From positions 1,302,001-1,366,000 of the forward strand of contig NZ_CP046915.1 of assembly GCF_009789675.1 (NCBI RefSeq): 64,000 nucleotides of DNA, given 5' to 3'. Positions within the stretch are counted from its first letter, which is position 1, and every line of letters starts with the position of its first letter. A program made the position numbers and the translations under genes. Below are positions 33,136-41,432 of this stretch, in pieces. This stretch comes from Paraburkholderia acidisoli (GTDB lineage: Bacteria; Pseudomonadota; Gammaproteobacteria; Burkholderiales; Burkholderiaceae). The notes beneath the pieces are model-generated. The model was not told the origin of the DNA. It did not search any database and saw only the letters and a program-made list of their open reading frames with translations.

Positions 33136-34545
33136 ATGCAAGCCTCGCCCCCGATGTCACTCCACGACGCGCTCGCCCACGCCCTGGGCGCCGACCGCCT
33201 GAACACCGACCCCGCCTTCGCCGAGGCGCAGGCCGGCGACTGGAGCGATGCGCCGCGCTGCGCGCCGCCGCTCGTGATCCTGCCGCGCACGCCCGAGGAA
33301 GTCGCCCGCGCGCTCGCCGTGCTGGCGCAGTACCGCCAGCCGCTCGTCGTGCAAGGCGGGCTCACCGGTCTCGCGGGCGCGGCCACGCCGCAGCCCGGCG
33401 AAGTGGCGCTGTCGCTCGCGCGCCTCACCGCGATCGAAGCCTTCGATACCGTGGGCGGCACCGTGACGGTGCAAGCCGGTATCGTGCTCGAATCCTTGCA
33501 GACACAGGTGGAAGCCGCAGGCTGGTTCTTTCCGCTCGATCTGGGCGCGCGCGGCTCGTGCCAGCTCGGCGGCAACGCGGCCACCAATGCAGGCGGCAAT
33601 CGCGTGCTGCGCTTCGGCACGATGCGCGAACGCATTCTCGGGCTCGAAGTCGCGCTGCCCGACGGCACCGTGCTCTCCATGCTCAATCGCACGACGAAGA
33701 ACACCACCGGCATCGACCTCAAGCAGCTGTTCATTGGCGCGGAAGGCACGCTCGGCGTGATCACGCGGCTCGTGCTCAAGCTCGAACCGAAGCCGGCCGC
33801 CGCGCAAACGGCGTTGTGCGCGCTGGGTTCGTTCGACGCGGCCGCGCAACTGCTCAAGGCGCTGCGCATGCGGCTGCCCGCGCTCTCGTCGTTCGAACTC
33901 ATGTGGGACGATTTCATGGTCGCGGCGGGCGAAGTGGCGAAGCTCAAGCCGCCGTTCTCGACGCGTTATCCCGTCTATGCGCTCGTCGAAACTCTGGGCG
34001 ACGCGGGCGATGACGCGCAGCAGGCGCTCGAAGCGGCGCTTGGCGATGCGCTGGAACACGGCACGATCGACGACGTGATCGTCGCGCAGTCGCTGGAACA
34101 GGCGAAGCAGTTGTGGGCCGCGCGCGAGTCGGTGGGGGAACTGCTGGCGGCCACGCGGCCGCATGCGGCCTTCGACGTGGGCGTGCCGATGGACGAGATG
34201 GAGCGCCTCGTCGCGACGCTGCGCGCGCGCCTCGAGGCGCGCTTCGCCGCGCAGCGGCACCTGTTCTTCGGCCATCTCGGCGACGGCAATCTGCACCTGC
34301 TGAGCGGGCCGTACGAAGCAGGCACGGACCTGCTCGAAGTGGAAGCGCTCGTGTACGAAGCCGTGCGCGACGCGGGCGGCTGTATTTCGGCGGAGCACGG
34401 CATCGGCGTGGTCAAGCAGGCGTTTCTCGGCCTCACGCGCTCGGAACCGGAGCTGGACCTGATGCGCAAGATCAAGCAGCTGGTCGATCCGGCCGGCATC
34501 CTGAACGGCCGCCGCGTCGTGCCGGATCGCGACACGTCAGGTTAA
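33136..34545 (+). CDS. FAD-linked 2-hydroxyacid oxidase/dehydrogenase (GlcD/D-LDH type)
   Basis: A 469-residue flavoprotein. The N-terminal PCMH-type FAD domain has VVQGGLTGLAGAATPQPG and LGARGSCQLGGNAATNAGGNRVLRFGTMRE; the C-terminal domain ends HLFFGHLGDGNLHLL ... ISAEHGIGVVKQAFL, with the metal-linked His residues conserved. This plan belongs to D-lactate dehydrogenase, GlcD and D-2-hydroxyglutarate dehydrogenases, which pass electrons from a D-2-hydroxy acid to quinone or cytochrome. The ATG at 33136 is taken; one at 33154 is equally possible. It follows the MFS gene by 32 bp and would oxidise the product of the sulfatase step. The substrate is unassigned. Confidence 0.87.
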   Translation: MQASPPMSLHDALAHALGADRLNTDPAFAEAQAGDWSDAPRCAPPLVILPRTPEEVARALAVLAQYRQPLVVQGGLTGLAGAATPQPGEVALSLARLTAIEAFDTVGGTVTVQAGIVLESLQTQVEAAGWFFPLDLGARGSCQLGGNAATNAGGNRVLRFGTMRERILGLEVALPDGTVLSMLNRTTKNTTGIDLKQLFIGAEGTLGVITRLVLKLEPKPAAAQTALCALGSFDAAAQLLKALRMRLPALSSFELMWDDFMVAAGEVAKLKPPFSTRYPVYALVETLGDAGDDAQQALEAALGDALEHGTIDDVIVAQSLEQAKQLWAARESVGELLAATRPHAAFDVGVPMDEMERLVATLRARLEARFAAQRHLFFGHLGDGNLHLLSGPYEAGTDLLEVEALVYEAVRDAGGCISAEHGIGVVKQAFLGLTRSEPELDLMRKIKQLVDPAGILNGRRVVPDRDTSG

Positions 34546-34581
34546 GCGCAGCGGCGCGAACCGCTGCCGCTGGCCTGGCGC

Positions 34582-34608
34582 AAAAAACCCGGCGCGTTCA
34601 AGGCGCCG
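34582..34608 (-). terminator. intrinsic terminator of the bacteriophytochrome gene
   Basis: On the minus strand CGGCGC (34608-34603) and GCGCCG (34595-34590) form a stem with a 7 nt loop, followed by GG and six T residues (34587-34582). The loop includes the last base of the stop codon region at 34598-34600, so the terminator begins inside the coding sequence. Confidence 0.75.
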
Positions 34609-36850
34609 CTTCGTGCGGGTCGCCGCTCCCCAGCTTGATCTCGACAATCGCCTCGTCTTCGGTGAACCGGCCCGCCAGCGTGCCTTCGTGACCCTTGACG
34701 ATGGCGTGCGCGATATACAGCCCCAAGCCCAGGCCGCCGCGATTGGCGGGGTTGTCGAGCGAACCGCTCTTGAACGGATCCAGCAGACGATCGAACGGCA
34801 CCGTGGGCGGCGCCAGCAGGCGGTTGCGAATTTCAATCGCCACGCCCGCCGCGCTGGTCGTGGCCGTGAGCGTGACGGGCTGACTGGTGTCGCCGTGCTT
34901 GCGCGCGTTGCCGAGCAGATTGGTGATGGCCTGCGCGAGCCGGTCGGGGTCCACGTGCACCGTGGCCGCTCGATTGTCGATGTGCATGTCGAGCGTCATG
35001 CCGGGATGCGCGAGGCGCGCCTGTTCCGCCATGGACTCCAGCAGATCGCCCAGCGCCACGTCCACGCGCCGCAAGCCGAGCCCCATGCCCGAGCGGATGC
35101 GGCTCACGTCGAGGATATAGCCGATCAGCGACTGCATGCGCCGCGTCGAGCCTTCCACGCGCTTCGCGGTGTCGTTGTTCGAGGCGAGGCCGCGCCCCAT
35201 CAGCAGCATCGCCATGTTGATCGCCTGCAGCGGATCGCGCAGGTCGTGGCCGAGCGTCGCGAGCAGCGTGGTCCGCGCGCGCTCTGACTCGCGCATTTGC
35301 ATGAGCGCCACTTCCTGGAGAACCGAGCGGAGTTCGCGCGCGGCGTTCTGGTCGACATCGCTCCAGTCGCGGCTGCGGCCCGTGACGGTCTGCTTCCAGA
35401 CTTCGAACGAGCCGCGCGGCGTGAGGCGCGGGCCGTTCGGGCCCATCGCCACCACCTTGTCGGGCGGCCCGGCCCAGTGGATCGTCTCCACGAGTTCGTC
35501 GCGCAGCCAGACAATGGTCTTGCGGCTATCGCCGAGCATCTGGATGGCGAGACAGCCCGCCACGCCTTCGCTGCGCAAGCCGCTCGCGAGTTCGGCGGGC
35601 AGCATCTCGTCGATGGCGGCGCTCACGAAATAGTCGGTGCGCTCGCGCGCGAGGTGCTGCGCGAGTTCCAGCAACAGCTCGCGTTTCATCGCGCTGTGCT
35701 TGCCGCGCACGACCACTTCGCCGTCCACGACGATCGCCACCGCCTCGCAATTCACGAGTGCCGCGATGTCCTGCGCCGCGCTCACGAGCCCCGCGAGCGG
35801 CGATTCGGCCTGCGCCAGCGCGGCGGCAATACGGCTGCGCTGCTCGCTGATGCGGTGATCGGCCAGCGCGCGCTGCTTGGCCTCGATCTGCGCGATCAGG
35901 ATCGACACGACCTGCGTGAGCACCGTGGACGACAACCGCACCGCGTGCGACGCGCGATACGGCTTCATGTGGTGGCACGCGAACAGGCCCCAGAGCTTGT
36001 CGTCGCGCACGATGGAAATGCTCATCGACGCGCCCACGCCCATGTTGCGCAGGTATTCGATGTGGATGGGCGAGACGCTGCGCAGCACCGAATGGCTCAG
36101 GTCGAACGGCACGCCGGTTTGCGGATGCGTGGGCGGTTCGATCGAGATCGGCGGCGCGTTCACGTCGGAAATCTGCCGGATCGGATTGAGCACGTACAGG
36201 CGGCGCGCCTGCTGCGGAATATCGCTGGCCGGATAGCGCTGCTGGAGATACGGCGCGAGATCGTCGTGTTTCGCCTCGGCGATCACTTCGCCGCTGCCGT
36301 CGGCCATGAAGCGATAGCCCATCACGCGGTCGAAGCCCGTCATGGCGCGAATGGCTTCGGCGGCGGCTTGCAGCAGTTGCGGCACGTCGTCGTAGCTGGT
36401 GGCTTGCAGGCGCTGGATCGCGCGCTGCGCGAACAGCGCGAATTGCGTGGCGGCCGGCGCCTTGAGGCTGATCTGCTCGAATTCGACGATCAGCGTCTCG
36501 CCGGACCAATGCAGGATAAGGTCGAAGCGCTCGCCGTCGGCGCCCTTGCACTCCACGCTTTCGTCCTGCGAGGCGCGGTCGGCGAGCGCCGCGCGAATGG
36601 TCTGGCGCGACAGCGGGCTCAGATGCTCGTCGCGAATCGTCTCGCCGATAGCCGGCACCGCCCCGAGCCAGTGCGCGGCATTGGCGCTGCGCGCGATCAG
36701 ACGCCCTTGCCGGTCGAAGCACAACAGCGCGCCGTGCGGCTGGATGCGCCCCAACAGATGAATGGGCTCGCGGTCGCAACTCGCGACGATTTCGGTGATT
36801 TTTTGAGCGTTCAATTTGTCCTTGGCGTGCCGCGCAAAAAGGTGCGGCAT
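34598..36850 (-). CDS. bphP: bacteriophytochrome sensor histidine kinase
   Basis: A 750-residue red/far-red photoreceptor kinase. Domains in order: PAS (about 25-120) with the biliverdin-attaching Cys25 in CDREPIHLLGRIQPHG, GAF (135-325) with PASDIP (Asp210) and SHSVLRSVSPIHIEYLRNMG, PHY (330-510) with the tongue motif PRGSF (478-482) and WSDVD, HisKA with His535 in LGHDLRDPL, and HATPase_c ending GGLGLGLYIAHAIV. All chromophore-pocket landmarks are kept, so it should bind biliverdin. No haem oxygenase or response-regulator gene is adjacent. AAGGAC sits just before an in-frame TTG at 36814, which would give a protein with the Cys at residue 13, closer to P. aeruginosa BphP; the ATG at 36850 has no good ribosome site. 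Confidence 0.93.
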   Translation of the reverse strand: MPHLFARHAKDKLNAQKITEIVASCDREPIHLLGRIQPHGALLCFDRQGRLIARSANAAHWLGAVPAIGETIRDEHLSPLSRQTIRAALADRASQDESVECKGADGERFDLILHWSGETLIVEFEQISLKAPAATQFALFAQRAIQRLQATSYDDVPQLLQAAAEAIRAMTGFDRVMGYRFMADGSGEVIAEAKHDDLAPYLQQRYPASDIPQQARRLYVLNPIRQISDVNAPPISIEPPTHPQTGVPFDLSHSVLRSVSPIHIEYLRNMGVGASMSISIVRDDKLWGLFACHHMKPYRASHAVRLSSTVLTQVVSILIAQIEAKQRALADHRISEQRSRIAAALAQAESPLAGLVSAAQDIAALVNCEAVAIVVDGEVVVRGKHSAMKRELLLELAQHLARERTDYFVSAAIDEMLPAELASGLRSEGVAGCLAIQMLGDSRKTIVWLRDELVETIHWAGPPDKVVAMGPNGPRLTPRGSFEVWKQTVTGRSRDWSDVDQNAARELRSVLQEVALMQMRESERARTTLLATLGHDLRDPLQAINMAMLLMGRGLASNNDTAKRVEGSTRRMQSLIGYILDVSRIRSGMGLGLRRVDVALGDLLESMAEQARLAHPGMTLDMHIDNRAATVHVDPDRLAQAITNLLGNARKHGDTSQPVTLTATTSAAGVAIEIRNRLLAPPTVPFDRLLDPFKSGSLDNPANRGGLGLGLYIAHAIVKGHEGTLAGRFTEDEAIVEIKLGSGDPHEAAP

Positions 36851-37118
36851 CGATATTGTCCAACGGCCGCTTTTGCGTTGGCAAACGAAAATTCCGCGAA
36901 TGCGCGCGGCACCCCGGCGCGAACTCGCCGCAAAACCGCCTAATGCGCGGTTTTCCTATGAAAAATCAGGCGCCACGGCGCATTTGTGTGAAGCGGCCGC
37001 CAGAATATCGCTTCATTCGAACGATGCTATGGTGAAGGTCCGGGTCGCCCGAAGACCCGCTTCCGCGCCCCGCCTCGCTTCGAACCCTCATTTCCACGAC
37101 CTCGCAATGGGAGGGAGC

Positions 37119-38090
37119 TTGAACTCGCCCACTTCGCCGAATTCCGCTGCGCACGCCGCGATCGACACCGAACCGCAGTCGATCGACGCGCCGCTCTCGG
37201 CCGCCGCCGCTTTCCTCGTGCTCGCGCTCAAGACCGATTCCGCTTCGCTCGCCACGGCGCAGGCGGTGGTCGGCAGCACCGACGATCTGGTCAAGGACAT
37301 CCGCATTCGCACCCGCAACGGCCTGTTCACCTGCAACGTGGGGATTTCCCATCACGGCTGGGGCCCGCTCACCGGCAAGCCGTTGCCGAAGGAACTGGCG
37401 CCGTTTCGCGAGGTGCGCGGTGCGAAACACACGGCCGTTTCCACCGCGGGCGACCTGCTCTACCACGTTCGCGCGGAATCCATGGACGTGATCGTCGAGT
37501 TCGAGAAGATCCTGCTCGAAAATTTCGGCGCGGCGGTCGAGGTGATCGACGACGTGGCGGGTTTTCGCTATTTCGACGGGCGCGATCTGCTCGAGTTCGT
37601 GGATGGCACCGCGAACCCCGACGGCCTGGATTTGCCCGCCGCGACCCTCGTGGGCGACGAAGACGCCGCCTATGCGGGCGGCAGCTACGTGGTGATCCAG
37701 AAGTATCTGCACGACATGGCGGCTTGGCGCGCGCAGAGCGTGGAAGCGCAGGAAGCCATCATCGGGCGCAAAAAATTCGACAACACGGAATTGCCGGACG
37801 CGGCAGAAGGCCAGAAGTCGCACAAAACGCTCTGCACGATCGAAGATGCCGAGGGCGAACACGACATTCTGCGCGACAACATGCCGTTCGCCACGCCGGG
37901 CCGCAACGAATACGGCACCTATTTCATCGGCTATTCGCGGCACTTGTGGGTGATCGAGAAAATGCTCGAGCGCATGTTTATCGGCGATCCGCCACCGCTG
38001 CACGACCGCATTCTGGATTTTTCCAAAGCCGTGACGGGCGTCACGTTCTTCGCGCCGCCGCGCAAGTTGTTAAGCGATCTGGGCGGCTGA
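37119..38090 (+). CDS. DyP-type haem peroxidase
   Basis: A 323-residue peroxidase of the bacterial DyP (YfeX-like, class B) type. LEFVDGTANPDG contains the GXXDG-type distal aspartate (Asp162), a proximal histidine is in GQKSHKTL, and NMPFATPGRNEYGTYFIGYSR supplies the conserved arginine and haem-edge segment. There is no Tat or Sec signal, so it is probably cytoplasmic or cargo of an encapsulin, none of which is in the window. Translation may start at the TTG at 37119, which has GGAGG 4 nt upstream; the ATG at 37107 is four codons earlier and lacks one. It is divergent from the bacteriophytochrome gene across about 270 bp. Confidence 0.9.
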   Translation: MNSPTSPNSAAHAAIDTEPQSIDAPLSAAAAFLVLALKTDSASLATAQAVVGSTDDLVKDIRIRTRNGLFTCNVGISHHGWGPLTGKPLPKELAPFREVRGAKHTAVSTAGDLLYHVRAESMDVIVEFEKILLENFGAAVEVIDDVAGFRYFDGRDLLEFVDGTANPDGLDLPAATLVGDEDAAYAGGSYVVIQKYLHDMAAWRAQSVEAQEAIIGRKKFDNTELPDAAEGQKSHKTLCTIEDAEGEHDILRDNMPFATPGRNEYGTYFIGYSRHLWVIEKMLERMFIGDPPPLHDRILDFSKAVTGVTFFAPPRKLLSDLGG

Positions 38091-38124
38091 TCGCAAGCCC
38101 GGACAACGCGCGCGGCATGCGCGC

Positions 38125-38502
38125 TTATTGATTTCTGGCGTCGCGCGCGCCTTGTTCCTGCAAGGTGAGAATGGCCTCGGGCAACACTTTCAGGCGCTCG
38201 ATGGGAATGGGATCGCCGCTTTCGTCCGAATAACCATACGTGCCGTCGGCGATCTTGGCGAGCGCGCGCTGGATGTCGGCAATACGATGGTCGTTCACGT
38301 CGCGCAACGCCTGGTTGGCCACGTCCTGCTCCATTTTCTGCGCGTCGTCTTCGTATTCTTCCGCTTCGGAGCCGGTTTCTTCCTGCTGATCGCGCTCCGC
38401 CGCAATCGTCCCTTCCTCGCCGCCCAATAGTTCGCGCTGCATCGCGAGCAAACGCTGCCGCTGACTTTCGATGAACGCGTCACTCAATCCTGGATCGCTC
38501 AT
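38125..38502 (-). CDS. DksA/TraR-like protein lacking zinc cysteines
   Basis: A 125-residue acidic protein. A long helical N-terminal two thirds (AFIESQRQRLLAMQRELLGG ... DVANQALRDVNDHRIADIQRALAKI) forms the DksA-type coiled coil, and GTYGYSDESGDPIPIERLKVLPEA is the globular C-terminal motif. In zinc-type DksA this reads GTYGxCxxCG; here both cysteines are replaced by serine, so it should not bind zinc. DksA modulates RNA polymerase through its secondary channel with ppGpp. The ATG at 38502 has GGGGA 6 nt upstream. The gene converges with the DyP gene (34 bp). Its regulatory targets are unknown. Confidence 0.8.
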   Translation of the reverse strand: MSDPGLSDAFIESQRQRLLAMQRELLGGEEGTIAAERDQQEETGSEAEEYEDDAQKMEQDVANQALRDVNDHRIADIQRALAKIADGTYGYSDESGDPIPIERLKVLPEAILTLQEQGARDARNQ

Positions 38503-38686
38503 GTCCATTCCCCTTTGATCGCCGATGAAGAAGGCCGTGCAGCCCGCCACTCAGTGCCACTCAGTGCATCCAAGTCTTGAAGATCGCCTGCAAACGGGCG
38601 GCCGTCATTTCCACCGCAAGCGGCGCAAGGCTCATTCCCATCAACCGTTCACGGCCGGCGGCCGCGACCCTCATGCTCACTCGCAC

Positions 38687-39604
38687 TCATTCGCGCTCGC
38701 GAAACGCACTCATCCGCGCGAGCATCCACTGCAGCAATTCATTCGCCGCGGCCGACAGCGGCCGTCCCGCGCGCACCAGCATGCGCGCCTTCGCCGAGAG
38801 AAACAGCGGATGCTGCACCGGCAGCGCGAGCAGTTCGCCCGCGGCGACTTCGTGCATCGCCGCGAAATGGCCCATCAGCGTGGCGCCGTCGCCCTTTTTG
38901 GCGAAGTGCTTGAGCACGGTGAGCGAGTTGGTCGTGAGCGTCGCGTTGAGATGCACGTTGTCCGAATACGCGAGCATCTGCACGATCTGGCCGAGTCCGA
39001 ACGCGGGCGGCATGACGGCGAGCGGATACGGCAGCAGGTCGTCCACGCGCAGCGGTTGCGCGCGCAGCGCGAGCGGATGCTGCGGATGCACGAGCAGCAC
39101 CACGGGCGCGCTCGCGCTCGCGCAATACTCGATATGCGGATGCGCGGGCGGATTGTAGGCGAGGCCGATATGCGCGCGCCCTTCCACCACGCCGCTCACC
39201 ACGTCGTTGACGGGCAGCACCTCCACGCCCACTTCGAGACGCGGGTAGCGCACGCAGAACTCGGTGAGCACCTCGTCCATCAGGCCGTCGATATACCCCT
39301 CGCTCGTGGCGATACGCACCTGCCCCTGCTGCAAGCCTTGCAGCGCCTGCAAGCGATGCTCGAACTGCTCCTGCTGCGCCTGGCAGCCGCGCCAGTATTC
39401 GACGAGATGCTGCGCCGCCTCGGTGGGCGCCACGCCGCGCGCGCGCCGCTCGAACAGCGTCGCGCCGATCTCCTCTTCGAGCAGCCGGATTTGCCGCGTA
39501 ATGACCGAGGCGGCCGTGTTCAGGCTGTCCGCCGCGCCGCGTATCGAGCCTTGCGTGAGCACTTCCTGGAAATACCGCAAACGTTTCTGGTTGATGTCGC
39601 GCAT
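38687..39604 (-). CDS. LysR-family regulator, divergent from an MFS gene
   Basis: A 305-residue LTTR with the HTH at about 5-60 ([40 protein letters not shown]) and an effector domain with the typical [20 protein letters not shown] start. The ATG at 39604 fits the family length. It is divergent from the MFS gene at 39804, with a 14 bp palindrome at 39691-39704 between them, so it probably regulates the transporter and the M81 peptidase gene that follows. The 184 bp between it and the DksA-like gene contain only a doubled CACTCAGTGC and no recognisable gene. Confidence 0.9.
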   Translation of the reverse strand: MRDINQKRLRYFQEVLTQGSIRGAADSLNTAASVITRQIRLLEEEIGATLFERRARGVAPTEAAQHLVEYWRGCQAQQEQFEHRLQALQGLQQGQVRIATSEGYIDGLMDEVLTEFCVRYPRLEVGVEVLPVNDVVSGVVEGRAHIGLAYNPPAHPHIEYCASASAPVVLLVHPQHPLALRAQPLRVDDLLPYPLAVMPPAFGLGQIVQMLAYSDNVHLNATLTTNSLTVLKHFAKKGDGATLMGHFAAMHEVAAGELLALPVQHPLFLSAKARMLVRAGRPLSAAANELLQWMLARMSAFRERE

Positions 39605-39690
39605 GAGGGAGTTTCGGTGTTCGAACGGGGATTCCGGCGCGGGCCTGGAAGCGCGCACGGCGGCGAGCGTTGCCCAAAAGGCAACTTTAC

Positions 39691-39704
39691 GCAACTTCAG
39701 TTGC
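39691..39704. promoter_or_regulatory. palindrome between LysR and MFS genes
   Basis: GCAACT-TC-AGTTGC is a perfect inverted repeat, with a further GCAACTT copy at 39681-39687. Its position 87 bp upstream of the LysR start and 100 bp upstream of the MFS start fits an LTTR recognition site. Confidence 0.55.
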
Positions 39705-39803
39705 TATTGCTCGCAGTTTATTGTCGGCTGACGATTTTCCGAACCCCACGCCCCACCCGCGCGCGCCAATGAGCACGCCCGCCCAACAACAAGGAGCCTG
39801 TCC

Positions 39804-41144
39804 GTGAGCCCTGCCCCGACGATCGCATCCGACGCGCGCCAAGCAGCCCTCTACCGGCGTCTGAACTGGCGCATCCTGCCGTTCCTGCTGATCTGCTATC
39901 TGTTCGCCTGCCTCGACCGCCTCAACATCGGTTTCGCGAAGCTGCAGATGCAAAGCGACCTCTCGCTCTCCGACGCCGTCTACGGCCTCGGCGCGGGCAT
40001 CTTCTTCCTCGGCTACGTGCTGTTCGAGATCCCGAGCAATCTGCTGCTGCCGAAAGTGGGCGCGCGCCGCACCATCGCCCGCATTCTCGTGCTCTGGGGC
40101 TTGACCTCGGCCTCCATGATGTTCGTGCGCAACGTGCCCATGTTCTACGGACTGCGCTTCCTGCTGGGCGTGTTCGAAGCGGGCTTCGCGCCGGGCATGA
40201 TCTTCTACCTCACGTACTGGTACGGCGAGAAGCGCATGGCGCGCGCGATCGCCATCGTGATGACGGCCGGTCCGCTCTCGGGCGTGGTGGGCGGCCCGCT
40301 CTCCGCGTGGGCGATGACAACGTTCAACGGCGCGCTCGGTCTCGAAGGCTGGCAGTGGATGTTCCTTATCGAAGGCCTGCCGTGCGTGCTGCTGGGCGTG
40401 CTCGCGTGGTTCGTGCTCGCCGACCGCCCCGAAGACGCGCGCTGGCTCTCCGACGACGACCGCACGCTGCTGCGCGCCCAGACGCGCGGCAACACCGCCG
40501 CGCACCACGGCTCGTTCCTGAGCGTGGCCGCCGACCCGCGCATCTATCTGATGGCGTTCGCCTACTTCTGCGTGATCTGCGGCATCTACGCGGTCAACTT
40601 CTGGCTGCCGAGCATTCTCAAGGCCGACGGCGTGACCGACACGATGCAGATCGGCTTCTACACGATGATCCCGTACCTCGCGGCTGTAATCGGCATGGTC
40701 GTGGTGGGCCGCAGTTCCGACCGCCGCGGCGAGCGCCGCTGGCACAGCGCGCTGCCTTCGCTGCTGGCCGGCGTGTGTCTTGCCATCGCCACGATGTCGG
40801 GCGGCAATCTCGTCGTCTCGCTGCTGTTCATGACCATCGCCACGCTGATGATGTGGGCCGCCTACACGGTGTTCTGGGCGATTCCGTCCGAGTATCTGAA
40901 AGGCGACGTGGCGGCGGGCGGCATCGCGCTCATCAATACGATCGGCCTGCTGGGCGGCTTCCTGAGCCCGACCATCATCGGCTTCGCGCAGTCCATGACG
41001 GGCTCGCTGCACGCCGGGCTGTACGTGATGGTCGCGTTGCTCGTGATTGGCGCGGGTCTGTTGATGGCGATCCGCGTGCCGAAGCGTCACCCGCAGGTCG
41101 GCGACGCCACGGCCGACGCGCTCGCCGCCGCGAACCGTCTGTAA
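39804..41144 (+). CDS. MFS transporter, anion:cation symporter (ACS) type
   Basis: A 446-residue carrier with about twelve helices. NWRILPFLLICYLFACLDRLNIGFAKLQM is the helix 1 pattern of the ACS family (4-hydroxyphenylacetate, tartrate and glucarate carriers), followed by LGYVLFEIPSNLLLPKVGARR and LGVFEAGFAPGMIFYLTYWY. Translation starts at a GTG at 39804 with AAGGAG 7 nt upstream. It is divergent from a LysR gene and followed by the M81 peptidase gene. The family transports organic anions with a proton or sodium ion, here possibly a peptide-like or amino-acid-derived acid handled by the downstream enzyme. Confidence 0.9.
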   Translation: MSPAPTIASDARQAALYRRLNWRILPFLLICYLFACLDRLNIGFAKLQMQSDLSLSDAVYGLGAGIFFLGYVLFEIPSNLLLPKVGARRTIARILVLWGLTSASMMFVRNVPMFYGLRFLLGVFEAGFAPGMIFYLTYWYGEKRMARAIAIVMTAGPLSGVVGGPLSAWAMTTFNGALGLEGWQWMFLIEGLPCVLLGVLAWFVLADRPEDARWLSDDDRTLLRAQTRGNTAAHHGSFLSVAADPRIYLMAFAYFCVICGIYAVNFWLPSILKADGVTDTMQIGFYTMIPYLAAVIGMVVVGRSSDRRGERRWHSALPSLLAGVCLAIATMSGGNLVVSLLFMTIATLMMWAAYTVFWAIPSEYLKGDVAAGGIALINTIGLLGGFLSPTIIGFAQSMTGSLHAGLYVMVALLVIGAGLLMAIRVPKRHPQVGDATADALAAANRL

Positions 41145-41177
41145 CGCGGCTGGCACGCGGCTGACACGCGGCTGGCA
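41145..41177. repeat. 11 bp tandem repeat directly after the MFS stop codon
   Basis: CGCGGCTGGCA, CGCGGCTGACA, CGCGGCTGGCA: three copies with one mismatch, starting at the first base after TAA. The rest of the 288 bp gap before the M81 gene contains no recognisable gene or signal. Confidence 0.85.
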
Positions 41178-41432
41178 CAACAGGTTGCGTCGATCACGAC
41201 TGTCGTGCCGGCTACCGATTCAGCCGATACGCCCGATTCGGCCGGCGATGCTACGGCGCGCCTGGCGGCCGCATCGCTTCGGCGCGAGATGCATCGCGGC
41301 TGTGCGCGCAGCCTGCGCAGGGTGTGTCCGCGCAATCCGCACGCGCCACCCGCGCCACCCTTTTCGAACCGCGCGAGCGCGGCCCGTCGCCCTTCGCAGC
41401 TTGCCGCGACGCCGTGCCGCCTCGACGCCCGC

